Assembly: GCA_964511625.1 (NCBI GenBank)
Contig: CAZEJG010000001.1
Coordinates: 124,001-188,000, forward strand
DNA: 64,000 bases
Reading direction: 5' to 3'
Origin: Pseudohoeflea sp964511625
GTDB taxonomy: Bacteria > Pseudomonadota > Alphaproteobacteria > Rhizobiales > Rhizobiaceae
Shown here: positions 56,102 to 64,000 of the stretch, piece by piece
Numbering within the stretch: the first letter of the stretch is position 1
How the letters are laid out: every line of letters begins with the position of its first letter
The notes under the pieces: generated by a model
Told to the model about the DNA's origin: nothing
Seen by the model: the letters and a program-made list of their open reading frames with translations, nothing else
The model's database searches: none
Position numbers and translations under genes: made by a program

Positions 56102-56731
56102 TCAAAGTGTCACAAACGCCTGCTTGATGCCGTCGACCACAAACTGAACTGACAGTGCAGCGAGCAGCACGCCGAGCAGCCGGGTCAGGATAGCCCGCCC
56201 AGTGGTACCCAGCCATTTGTCGACGCGATCGGAGACGACCAGCGTGAAGAAGAGAACAAGACCCGCGACCAGGAGCACGCCGATGAGGCCGAGCCGGTCG
56301 ACGGGCGCCGAGAATGTGCCGGCGAGAAGGATGACGGCGGAGATCGCGCCGGGGCCTGCGATCAGGGGGATCGCGAGCGGGAAAACCGAGACATTGGCGA
56401 TGTGATCCTGCGTCACCGCGCGCTCGGCGCTCTTCTCGTGTCGTTCGTGGCGTTTTTCGAAAATCATCTCGAAGGCGATGACGAAGAGCAAAATGCCGCC
56501 GGCGATGCGGAAGGCTTCCAGCGAAATGCCGAGCGCCTGCAGGATCGCCGAGCCGGTCAGTGCGAAGACCACCAGGATGCCCGTTGCGAGGATGACGCCA
56601 CGCATGGCGGCCTGAATGCGCTCGGCGCGCGTCATGCCGGTCGTCAGCCCGAGGAAGATGGCCGCGAGGCCTGGCGGATCATACATCACGATGATGGTGA
56701 CGAAGGCGCTGACGAGGGTGTCGAAAGTCAT
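56102..56731 (-). CDS. MarC family membrane protein
   Basis: This 209-residue protein has about six transmembrane segments and MarC features such as MYDPPGLAAIFLGLTTGMT, AGGILLFVIAFEMIF and VSVFPLAIPLIAGPGAISAVILL. The family (NAAT) may move amino acids or small neutral compounds; its role is not settled. It precedes a DUF1905 gene. It is divergent from gyrA. Confidence 0.92.
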   Translation of the reverse strand: MTFDTLVSAFVTIIVMYDPPGLAAIFLGLTTGMTRAERIQAAMRGVILATGILVVFALTGSAILQALGISLEAFRIAGGILLFVIAFEMIFEKRHERHEKSAERAVTQDHIANVSVFPLAIPLIAGPGAISAVILLAGTFSAPVDRLGLIGVLLVAGLVLFFTLVVSDRVDKWLGTTGRAILTRLLGVLLAALSVQFVVDGIKQAFVTL

Positions 56732-56907
56732 CGAATAGGCTTCCTGCTCGGGGCGTTTCTCCTATCCCTAGGCGAGGCGCCGCGAAAGGGAAACCCTCGG
56801 CGGGGAAAACCTTGGAAAAGAAGCGTCCCGGTGCCCCTGAAATTGGCGGCGGGCAGCCCTTTCAGCTATACAGTGGCCAGTGATTCTGAAATGGAATGTG
56901 ATCTGAC

Positions 56908-59736
56908 TTGACCGACCAGACGAATGGCGGCGACAAGCCGTCCGCACCGGGTATCGAACCGGTCTCGATCATCGAGGAAATGCAGCGCTCCTATCTCGAT
57001 TACGCCATGAGCGTGATCGTGTCGCGTGCGTTGCCCGACGTGCGTGACGGCCTCAAGCCGGTTCACCGCCGCATCCTCTATGCGTCCCACGAGAGCGGCT
57101 ATCACTGGAACCGCAAATACGTGAAATCGGCCCGCCCGGTTTCGGACGTGATGGGTAAGTATCACCCGCACGGCGACCAGTCGATTTACGACGCCATGGT
57201 CCGCATGGCCCAGCATTGGTCGATGGGCGCCATGCTCATCGACGGGCAGGGCAATTTCGGCTCCATCGACGGCGATCCGCCGGCGGCCATGCGCTACACC
57301 GAAGCGCGCCTGTCGAAACTCGCCCACGAGATGCTTGAGGACATCGACAAGGACACCGTCGATTTCCAGGAGACCTACGACAATTCGGGCTCCGAGCCGA
57401 AGGTGCTTCCGGCGCGCTTCCCGAACATGCTCGTCAACGGCGGCGGCGGCATCGCCGTCGGCATGGCGACCAACATCCCGACGCATAACCTCGTCGAGGT
57501 CTGCGACGCGACCATTGCACTGATGGAAAACCCGTCGATCGATCTGCTCGAACTGATGCAGATCATCCCGGGTCCGGATTTTCCGACCGGCGGTATCATC
57601 CTCGGCCGCGCCGGCATCCGCTCGGCCTTCGAGACCGGTCGCGGTTCCGTCGTCATCCGCGGCAAGGTTCACGTCGAGCCGATGCGCGGTGATCGCGAAG
57701 CGATCATCATCACCGAGGTTCCCTACCAGGTGAACAAGGCGGCGATGATCGAGAAGATGGCCGAACTGGTGCGCGACAAGCGCATCGAGGGCATCTCCGA
57801 CCTGCGCGACGAATCCGACCGCCAGGGCTACCGCGTCGTCATCGAGTTGAAGCGCGACGCCGTCGCCGACGTCATCATCAACCAGCTCTACCGCTACACA
57901 CCGCTGCAGACCTCCTTCGGGGTCAACATGGTGGCGCTCAACGGCGGCAAGCCGGAGCTGATGAACCTCATCGACGTGCTCAAGGCCTTCATCTCGTTCC
58001 GCGAGGAAGTCGTCACCCGCCGCACAAAGTTCCTGCTGCGCAAGGCGCGTGAACGGGCGCATGTGTTGGTGGGTCTCGCCATCGCGGTCGCCAATATCGA
58101 CGAGGTCATCCACCTCATCCGCCACGCGCCCGATCCGCAGACCGCGCGCGAGCAGTTGATGACCCGCCGCTGGCCGGCCAAGGATGTCGAGCCGCTGATC
58201 CAGCTGATCGACGATCCGCGTCACCGCATCAACGAGGACGGCACCTACAATCTCTCCGAGGAACAGGCCCGCGCCATCCTCGAACTGCGTCTGTCGCGCC
58301 TGACCGCGCTCGGCCGTGACGAGATCGCCGACGAACTCAACACGATCGGCGAGGAGATCAAGGACTACCTCGACATCCTCGGCTCGCGCATCCGCGTCCA
58401 GCAGATCATCAAGGACGAACTCGTCGCCGTGCGCGACGAGTTCGGCGTGCCGCGCCGTACCGAGCTCACCGATGGTGGCCCGGACATGGACGACGAGGAC
58501 CTGATCGCCCGCGAGGACATGGTCGTCACCGTCAGCCATGCCGGCTACATCAAGCGCGTGCCGCTCGCCACCTACCGGGCGCAGCGCCGAGGCGGCAAGG
58601 GTCGCTCGGGCATGGCCACCCGCGACGAGGATTTCGTCACCCGCCTGTTCGTGGCCAACACCCACACACCGGTGCTGTTCTTCTCCTCGCGCGGCATCGT
58701 CTACAAGGAAAAGGTCTGGCGCCTGCCCATCGGCACGCCGCAGTCGCGCGGCAAGGCGCTCATCAACATGCTGCCGCTGGAGCAGGGCGAGCGCATCACC
58801 TCGATCATGCCGCTGCCGGAGGACGAGGAGAGCTGGGCCGATCTGGACGTCATGTTCGCGACCACACGCGGCACCGTCCGGCGCAACAAGCTTTCCGACT
58901 TCATCCAGGTCAACCGCAACGGCAAGATCGCCATGAAGCTCGATGATGCGGACTCGATCCTCAATGTCGAGACCTGCAGCGAGGCCCATGACGTCCTGCT
59001 GACGACCGCGCTCGGCCAGTGCATCCGCTTCTCGGTCGGCGACGTCCGCGTCTTTGCCGGCCGCAATTCGGTCGGCGTCCGCGGCATCTCGCTGGGCGCT
59101 GAGGATTCATTGATCTCCATGACCATCGTCCACCATGTCGACGCCGAGCCGTGGGAGCGCGCCGCCTACCTCCGCCGCTCGATCGCCGAGCGCCGTGCGG
59201 CTACCGGTGAGGATGTCGAGGAAGTTGCGCTCACAGGTGAGGAGGCCTCCGAAGGCGAACTCTCCAACGAACGCTACGAGGAACTCAAGGAGCGTGAGGA
59301 ATTCATCCTCACCGTTTCCGAGAAGGGCTACGGAAAGCGCTCGTCGAGCTACGATTTCCGCACCTCGGGTCGCGGCGGCAAGGGCATCCGCGCCACCGAC
59401 ACCTCGAAGACCGCAGAAATCGGCCCGCTGATCGCCTGCTTCCCGGTCGATCACGGCGATCAGATCATGATGGTCTCCAACGGCGGTCAGGTGATCCGGA
59501 CGCCGGTCGGGCAGATCCGTCTGGCAAGCCGCGCCACCAAGGGTGTGACGATCTTCAATACGGCTGAAGGGGAGCGCGTCGTGTCCGTCGACCGCATTCG
59601 CGAGCCGGAGGAAGAAGCCGCCGCCGAGGATGGTGAGGTTCTGCCGGCCGAAGGCGAGGCGCTTGTCGAAGGAAATGAAGACCAGGCGACACCTGAAGCG
59701 GGTGATGCGCCGGATCAGGCGCCCGGCGAGGAATAG
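56908..59736 (+). CDS. gyrA: DNA gyrase subunit A
   Basis: This is the breakage-reunion subunit of DNA gyrase. It starts at TTG (56908), because an in-frame TGA stands at 56899 and no ATG lies before the conserved SIIEEMQRSYLDYAMSVIVSRALP. The 942-residue protein has the catalytic region with the AAMRYTEARL tyrosine and the C-terminal beta-pinwheel with the GyrA box QRRGGKG. In the quinolone-determining region it reads HPHGDQSIYD, so the E. coli Ser83 position is Gln91 and Asp87 is Asp95. The tail is acidic and long. Confidence 0.97.
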   Translation: MTDQTNGGDKPSAPGIEPVSIIEEMQRSYLDYAMSVIVSRALPDVRDGLKPVHRRILYASHESGYHWNRKYVKSARPVSDVMGKYHPHGDQSIYDAMVRMAQHWSMGAMLIDGQGNFGSIDGDPPAAMRYTEARLSKLAHEMLEDIDKDTVDFQETYDNSGSEPKVLPARFPNMLVNGGGGIAVGMATNIPTHNLVEVCDATIALMENPSIDLLELMQIIPGPDFPTGGIILGRAGIRSAFETGRGSVVIRGKVHVEPMRGDREAIIITEVPYQVNKAAMIEKMAELVRDKRIEGISDLRDESDRQGYRVVIELKRDAVADVIINQLYRYTPLQTSFGVNMVALNGGKPELMNLIDVLKAFISFREEVVTRRTKFLLRKARERAHVLVGLAIAVANIDEVIHLIRHAPDPQTAREQLMTRRWPAKDVEPLIQLIDDPRHRINEDGTYNLSEEQARAILELRLSRLTALGRDEIADELNTIGEEIKDYLDILGSRIRVQQIIKDELVAVRDEFGVPRRTELTDGGPDMDDEDLIAREDMVVTVSHAGYIKRVPLATYRAQRRGGKGRSGMATRDEDFVTRLFVANTHTPVLFFSSRGIVYKEKVWRLPIGTPQSRGKALINMLPLEQGERITSIMPLPEDEESWADLDVMFATTRGTVRRNKLSDFIQVNRNGKIAMKLDDADSILNVETCSEAHDVLLTTALGQCIRFSVGDVRVFAGRNSVGVRGISLGAEDSLISMTIVHHVDAEPWERAAYLRRSIAERRAATGEDVEEVALTGEEASEGELSNERYEELKEREEFILTVSEKGYGKRSSSYDFRTSGRGGKGIRATDTSKTAEIGPLIACFPVDHGDQIMMVSNGGQVIRTPVGQIRLASRATKGVTIFNTAEGERVVSVDRIREPEEEAAAEDGEVLPAEGEALVEGNEDQATPEAGDAPDQAPGEE

Positions 59737-59761
59737 GCTTTCAGATCAAGCCTCCAAAACA

Positions 59762-59791
59762 AAAAGGCCCGGCGTCAGCGTCGGGCCTTTT
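59762..59791. terminator. Bidirectional terminator after gyrA
   Basis: AAAAGGCCCGGCG (59762-59774) pairs with CGTCGGGCCTTTT (59779-59791) over 13 positions with one G-T wobble and a 4-base loop. T-runs follow on both strands. It terminates gyrA and may also end the small minus-strand gene at 59775, whose stop codon lies in the loop. Confidence 0.85.
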
Positions 59792-59906
59792 CGTTGACCC
59801 GCACTGTCTGGCGGCTGTCGGTCATGCTGTTGCGCATGGCGGCAAAGGTCAGGCCGCCGAAAAGGGCGACGAACAGGACACTCATCACGGTAAGTGCTTC
59901 AAACAT
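59775..59906 (-). CDS. Small single-pass membrane protein
   Basis: This frame encodes 43 residues: a hydrophobic segment (ALTVMSVLFVALFGGLTFAAM, about residues 4-24) followed by a basic tail (VNEKARR). The ATG has GGGGAA upstream at a plausible distance, and codon use favours G or C at third positions. Its end falls inside the gyrA terminator. It lacks known homologues that I recall, so its reality is uncertain; a longer frame to 60068 has no better start. Confidence 0.5.
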   Translation of the reverse strand: MFEALTVMSVLFVALFGGLTFAAMRNSMTDSRQTVRVNEKARR

Positions 59907-60060
59907 GGCAGTTCCCCGTTTCTCTGTTGTACCGTGAAAACAGTATGGGCAGACCAGCCTGAACGAATTCTGAACGCCGATCCCGGCATTGTTCGCCATC
60001 CGCGCCTGCTTGATGCAATAAGATTGCCGTGCCAAACAGGTATCATTCAGGGGAGTTTCC

Positions 60061-60558
60061 ATGCGCACGGGCTTTTACGCCGGTTCTTTCGATCCGATGA
60101 CCAACGGGCACCTCGACGTTCTCGTCCAGGGGCTGAGCTTCTGCGACAGGGTCGTCATCGCGGTCGGCACCTCCGCGACGAAGAAGCCGATGTTCTCCTT
60201 CGAGGAGCGCGAGGCGATGATCCTGAAGTCTCTTGCGCAAGCCGTGCCGGACAGGTCCGGCGATGTCATCGTCCAGTCTTTTTCCGATCTGACCGTGACG
60301 GCTGCACGCAAGGCGGGCGCCGGGATCATCCTGCGCGGTCTGCGCGACGGAACCGACTTCGATTACGAGATGCAGCTCGCCGGTATGAATGCGGAGATGG
60401 CGCCCGACCTGCAGACCGTCTTCCTGCCGGCGCGCGCTGCCAACCGCCATATCACCGCCACGCTTGTCAGGCAGATCGCCTCGATGGGAGGCGATGTGAG
60501 CCCATTCGTCCCGAAACCGGTCGATGCGGCCATCCGGGCGCAGCGCGAGGGAGCCTGA
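60061..60558 (+). CDS. coaD: Phosphopantetheine adenylyltransferase
   Basis: This enzyme makes dephospho-CoA from phosphopantetheine and ATP, the second-last step of CoA synthesis. The 165-residue protein has the nucleotidyl-transferase motif YAGSFDPMTNGHLDVL (TxGH), LRGLRDGTDFDYEMQLAGMN, and the C-terminal ATLVRQIASMGGDVSPFVP. The ATG at 60061 is preceded by AGGGGAG. Its place between gyrA and two cyclophilin genes is typical for rhizobia. Confidence 0.97.
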   Translation: MRTGFYAGSFDPMTNGHLDVLVQGLSFCDRVVIAVGTSATKKPMFSFEEREAMILKSLAQAVPDRSGDVIVQSFSDLTVTAARKAGAGIILRGLRDGTDFDYEMQLAGMNAEMAPDLQTVFLPARAANRHITATLVRQIASMGGDVSPFVPKPVDAAIRAQREGA

Positions 60559-60668
60559 CCTTCATCGCGCCGCAGGCCGCCGCGCCACCCGGTCCTGGCA
60601 TTGCCAACCGCCGTCCCATATGCCAAACGCAAGCGCCGGTCTCCGGCGCCCAAACGGAGTTGTCTCAC

Positions 60669-61229
60669 GTGTTCAAGCATTTTGCCGCTTCCGCGGTTCT
60701 CGCCGCCGGCCTGTTCGCCACCAGCCTCGCCGCTGCCGCCGACCGCATCACCATCGAATTGAAGGACGGCCCGGTCGTCATCGAGCTCAACGACAAGGCG
60801 CCCAACCACGCCGAGCGCATCAAGGAACTGGCCGCCGCCGGCGAATATGACAACGTCGCCTTCCACCGCGTCATCGAAGGCTTCATGGCCCAGACCGGCG
60901 ACGTCGAGTTCGGCGACATGAAGGATGGCTACCAGGCGCGCCGCGCCGGCACAGGCGGCTCGTCGAAGCCGGACCTCAAGGCCGAATTCACCGACCAGCC
61001 CTTCGAACGCGGCACCGTCGGTATGGCCCGGTCGCAGGACCCCGATTCCGCCAATTCGCAGTTTTTCATCATGTTCGACGAGGGCTCCTTCCTCAACGGG
61101 CAGTATACCGTCGTTGGCCAGGTCGTTTCCGGCATGGAGAACGTCGACAAGATCAAGCGCGGCGACGAGGCCGCCAACGGAATGGTCGAAAACCCCGACC
61201 GCATGATCAAGGTAACCGTCGGCGGCTGA
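60669..61229 (+). CDS. ppiA: Exported peptidyl-prolyl cis-trans isomerase (cyclophilin)
   Basis: This 186-residue cyclophilin starts at a GTG (60669) with GGAG about ten bases upstream. It has a signal peptide (FAASAVLAAGLFATSLAAAA) and then the cyclophilin core: FHRVIEGFMAQTGD, GTVGMARSQDPDSANSQFFI and FLNGQYTVVGQV. It should catalyse proline isomerisation in the periplasm. The following gene is a related cyclophilin without a signal, so the two are probably paralogues with different locations. Confidence 0.93.
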   Translation: MFKHFAASAVLAAGLFATSLAAAADRITIELKDGPVVIELNDKAPNHAERIKELAAAGEYDNVAFHRVIEGFMAQTGDVEFGDMKDGYQARRAGTGGSSKPDLKAEFTDQPFERGTVGMARSQDPDSANSQFFIMFDEGSFLNGQYTVVGQVVSGMENVDKIKRGDEAANGMVENPDRMIKVTVGG

Positions 61230-61258
61230 GGGCCGACCGCGGAAAACAGGAGAGCCCA

Positions 61259-61768
61259 ATGGCCGAAATCAAGGACCCCGAAAACACGCTTCTCATGGAG
61301 ACCACGAAAGGCAATGTGGTCATCGAGATGTTCCCCGATCTGGCGCCCGGCCACGTGTCGCGGATCAAGGAACTGGCGCGGGAAGGGGCCTACGACGGCG
61401 TCGTCTTCCACCGCGTCATCGACGGCTTCATGGCCCAGACGGGCGATGTGAAGTTCGGCAAGTCGACCGGCCCGTCCTTCGACCCGCGCCGCGCCGGCAT
61501 GGGCGGTTCGGATAAGCCGGACCTGAAGGCCGAGTTCTCCAACATGAACCACGCCCGCGGCGTCTGCTCGATGGCCCGCGCCCAGAACCCGAACTCGGCG
61601 AACTCGCAGTTCTTCATCTGCTTCGAGGATGCCGGCTTCCTCAACCGTCAGTACACGGTCTGGGGTCAGGTCGTCGAAGGCATGGAAAACATCGACCAGA
61701 TCAAGCGCGGCGAGCCGGTTCCGGATCCGGACAAGATCGTCTCGCTCAAGGTCGCTGCCGACGCGTAA
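61259..61768 (+). CDS. ppiB: Cytoplasmic peptidyl-prolyl cis-trans isomerase (cyclophilin)
   Basis: This 169-residue cyclophilin lacks a signal peptide. Catalytic segments are VVFHRVIDGFMAQTGD, GVCSMARAQNPNSANSQFFI and LNRQYTVWGQV; the tryptophan that binds cyclosporin A in human cyclophilin is present in YTVWGQ. The ATG has AGGAGAG upstream. It is 29 bases after ppiA and part of the coaD-ppiA-ppiB-queA-tgt run. Confidence 0.95.
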   Translation: MAEIKDPENTLLMETTKGNVVIEMFPDLAPGHVSRIKELAREGAYDGVVFHRVIDGFMAQTGDVKFGKSTGPSFDPRRAGMGGSDKPDLKAEFSNMNHARGVCSMARAQNPNSANSQFFICFEDAGFLNRQYTVWGQVVEGMENIDQIKRGEPVPDPDKIVSLKVAADA

Positions 61769-61841
61769 GCGTCCTGATCGAAACAACCGACGCGGCGGCG
61801 GGAAACCGGACCGCCGCGTCTTCTATTGCGGGAACTGAAAC

Positions 61842-62918
61842 GTGCGCGTCGACCTCTTCGATTTTGATCTGCCGGAAGAGAACATCGCCCTGCGTCCGGC
61901 GAACCCGCGCGACAGCGCCAAGCTGCTCTCGGTCAAGGCGGACGGAAGGCTCGACGACAGGATCGTCCGCGATCTGCCGTCGCTGCTGCGGCCCGGAGAT
62001 GCGCTGGTCTTCAACGATACCCGCGTGATCCCCGCGCAGCTCGAAGGGTTTCGGGTGCGCGGCGACAACCGCTCGCGCATCTCGGCGACGCTCCACATGC
62101 GAACCGGTGCCGACCGCTGGCTGGCCTTCGTCCGTCCCGCGAAGCGCGTGAGCGAAGGCGACCGGCTTTCTTTCGGCGAAGACAATCCGGCCTGCGAACT
62201 CGGCGCACTCGAAGCCACCGCCGGTCCACGCGGCGAGGGTGGCGAATTCGAACTGCGCTTCGATCTGTCGGGCCCGGCGCTCGACCAGGCGATCATGGCC
62301 GCCGGTCATATCCCGTTGCCTCCCTATATCGCGTCCAAGCGGCCCGAGGACGAGCGCGACCGCACCGACTACCAGACGATCTACGCCCGCGAGGAAGGCG
62401 CAGTGGCCGCTCCCACCGCCGGGCTCCATTTCACGCCGGATCTGTTCGCAGCCCTCGATAAACGCGGCGTCTCCCGCCATTTCGTTACGCTCCATGTGGG
62501 GGCAGGCACGTTCCTGCCGGTCAAGGCGGACGACACCGACGACCACCGTATGCATTCCGAGATCGGACATGTCTCCGAGGAGGTGGCGCAGGCGCTGAAC
62601 GAAGTCCGCGCCAAAGGTGGCCGGATCGTCTCTGTGGGCACCACTTCGCTGCGGCTTCTCGAAAGTGCGGCGACCGAGGACGGCGCGATACATCCCTGGT
62701 CCGGCGCCACCGACATTTTCATCACCCCCGGCTACAAGTTTCGCGCCGTCGACCTGCTGATGACCAATTTTCATTTGCCGCGCTCGACGCTGTTCATGCT
62801 GGTGTCGGCCTTCTCCGGCACCGAGACCATGAAGGCGGCCTACAGCCACGCGATCGCGACCGGCTATCGTTTCTATTCCTACGGCGATTCCAGCCTGCTC
62901 GAGAGGGCGCCCTCATGA
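61842..62918 (+). CDS. queA: S-adenosylmethionine:tRNA ribosyltransferase-isomerase
   Basis: This enzyme adds the epoxycyclopentane part of queuosine to tRNA wobble position, using SAM. The 358-residue protein starts at a GTG (61842) and opens with DLFDFDLPEENIALRPANPRD. Other QueA blocks are PGDALVFNDTRVIPAQL, YQTIYAREEGAVAAPTAGLHF and TDIFITPGYKF. Its stop overlaps the tgt start (ATGA), so the queuosine genes are coupled. Confidence 0.97.
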   Translation: MRVDLFDFDLPEENIALRPANPRDSAKLLSVKADGRLDDRIVRDLPSLLRPGDALVFNDTRVIPAQLEGFRVRGDNRSRISATLHMRTGADRWLAFVRPAKRVSEGDRLSFGEDNPACELGALEATAGPRGEGGEFELRFDLSGPALDQAIMAAGHIPLPPYIASKRPEDERDRTDYQTIYAREEGAVAAPTAGLHFTPDLFAALDKRGVSRHFVTLHVGAGTFLPVKADDTDDHRMHSEIGHVSEEVAQALNEVRAKGGRIVSVGTTSLRLLESAATEDGAIHPWSGATDIFITPGYKFRAVDLLMTNFHLPRSTLFMLVSAFSGTETMKAAYSHAIATGYRFYSYGDSSLLERAPS

Positions 62919-64000
62919 GTGCAACCGAATTCGGCTTCAAGGTCACTGCTACAGATGGCGCCGCCCGTCGTGGGACGGTCTCCATGCCACGCGGCGACAT
63001 CCGCACTCCGGCCTTCATGCCCGTCGGCACCGGCGGTACGGTCAAGGCCATGTATATGGAACAGGTGCGCGACCTCGGCGCCGACATCATCCTCGGCAAC
63101 ACCTATCACCTGATGCTGCGTCCCGGTGCCGAGCGAGTGGCAAAACTGGGCGGCCTCCACACCTTCGCCCGCTGGGAACGCCCGATCCTGACCGATTCCG
63201 GCGGCTTCCAGGTCATGTCGCTGGCGGGCCTCAGAAAAGTCACCGAACAGGGCGTGACCTTCCAGTCCCATATCGACGGCCGCAAATACGAGATGAGCCC
63301 CGAGCGTTCGATCGAGATCCAGGGCCTGCTCAATTCCGATATCCAGATGCAGCTCGACGAATGCGTCCGCCTGCCGGCCTCTCCGGAAGAGATCGAGCGC
63401 GCCATGGACATGTCCGTCCGCTGGGCCGAGCGCTGCAAGACGGCCTTCGGCGACCAGCCCGGCAAGGCGATGTTCGGTATCGTGCAGGGCGGCGACATCC
63501 CGGCCTTGCGCGAACGCTCGGCAAACGCGCTCGTCGATCTCGATCTCAAGGGCTATGCGGTGGGCGGTCTCGCGGTCGGCGAACCGCAGGAGGTCATGCT
63601 CGATATGCTCGAGGTCACCTGTCCGCTGCTGCCGCAGAACAAACCGCGCTACCTGATGGGCGTCGGCACCCCCGACGACATCCTGAAATCCGTGGCGCGC
63701 GGCATCGACATGTTCGACTGCGTCATGCCCACCCGCGCCGGCAGGCATGGTCTCGCCTTCACCCGCTTCGGCAAGATCAACCTCAAGAACGCCCGCCACG
63801 CCGATGATCCGCGTCCGCTCGATCCCGAGAGCGACTGCCCGGCCGCGCGCGATTATTCCCGCGCCTATCTGCATCATCTCGTCCGCTCGAACGAAATCCT
63901 CGGCATGATGCTGCTGACCTGGGTGAACCTCGCTTATTACCAGACCCTGATGGCCGGCATCCGCGCCGCCATCGAGGCCGGCAGCTACGCAGATTTCTGC
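62915..64000 (+). CDS. tgt: Queuine tRNA-ribosyltransferase, 5' part
   Basis: This enzyme swaps guanine for preQ1 at the wobble position of tRNA with a GUN anticodon. It starts at ATG 62915 and is open to the end of the window (362 codons), so the last few residues are missing. Motifs are PAFMPVGTGGTVKAM, LTDSGGFQVMSL (catalytic Asp), FGIVQGG and GIDMFDCVMPTRAGRHG (nucleophile Asp). The zinc cysteines lie at or past the window end. It is translationally coupled to queA. Confidence 0.97.
   Translation, partial: MSATEFGFKVTATDGAARRGTVSMPRGDIRTPAFMPVGTGGTVKAMYMEQVRDLGADIILGNTYHLMLRPGAERVAKLGGLHTFARWERPILTDSGGFQVMSLAGLRKVTEQGVTFQSHIDGRKYEMSPERSIEIQGLLNSDIQMQLDECVRLPASPEEIERAMDMSVRWAERCKTAFGDQPGKAMFGIVQGGDIPALRERSANALVDLDLKGYAVGGLAVGEPQEVMLDMLEVTCPLLPQNKPRYLMGVGTPDDILKSVARGIDMFDCVMPTRAGRHGLAFTRFGKINLKNARHADDPRPLDPESDCPAARDYSRAYLHHLVRSNEILGMMLLTWVNLAYYQTLMAGIRAAIEAGSYADFC

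Noticed and set aside
56866..58989. Very long open frame on the minus strand opposite gyrA (about 700 codons)
   Set aside because: It is the shadow of gyrA in a high-GC genome, shows a His/Asp-rich composition with no domain, and has no ribosome site.

Overview
The window is a gene-dense, GC-rich chromosomal segment. Its content and gene order point to an alphaproteobacterium of the order Hyphomicrobiales (Rhizobiaceae or a close relative). Indicators are the Aap-type general amino-acid ABC transporter, the hisI-folE-NifU-like-yidD-thrS block, glnB-glnA next to a bifunctional nnr gene, the gyrA-coaD-ppiA-ppiB-queA-tgt block, and GAAC-N7-GAAC SOS boxes of the alphaproteobacterial type. I see no rRNA, tRNA, CRISPR array, prophage or insertion sequence. 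Almost all of it looks like core genome.

Layout. 1-3490: end of the aap transporter, a DUF2459-like protein, an FAD monooxygenase and an NDUFS6-like zinc finger. 3637-9122: two coupled alpha/beta hydrolases, enoyl-CoA hydratase, cysE, small conserved proteins and a gamma-class carbonic anhydrase. 9146-14571: BTLCP peptidase, tandem PilZ protein, PAS protein, rhomboid, CBS protein and patatin, with an orphan terminator that suggests a small RNA near 12.1 kb. 14677-19829: hisI, folE, NifU-like scaffold, yidD, DUF2267, thrS and a cupin. 19876-28793: acyltransferase, a secreted triple-repeat protein, nitroreductase and flavin reductase, MaoC and HpcH, DUF2336, parE and a secreted hydrolase with no ordinary start codon.

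28990-34842 is the most distinctive part: a HAD-UbiA fusion, a DprE1-like FAD oxidase, an SMR/ArnE-like small transporter, an extended SDR and a class III aminotransferase, all on one strand with overlapping or closely spaced ends. This resembles the mycobacterial decaprenyl-phosphoryl-pentose pathway with an aminotransferase added. My inference is that it makes and flips a polyprenyl-phosphate-linked pentose, perhaps an amino-pentose. It is followed by kup, and then by a minus-strand SDR, epimerase, BASS transporter and FMO group divergent from a TetR gene that has a perfect 16-bp palindrome in front of it.

41742-45393: glnA and glnB behind a good sigma-54 promoter, then nnr. 45398-49821: AraC regulator with an Fsr-like MFS pump, SDR, DUF72 and GNAT. 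49824-55316: uvrA and ssb, each preceded by a perfect SOS box, flanking a PAP2 and DUF1206 membrane-protein pair. 55353-64000: small membrane protein, DUF1905, MarC, gyrA, a 43-residue membrane peptide, coaD, two cyclophilins, queA and the start of tgt, which runs off the end.
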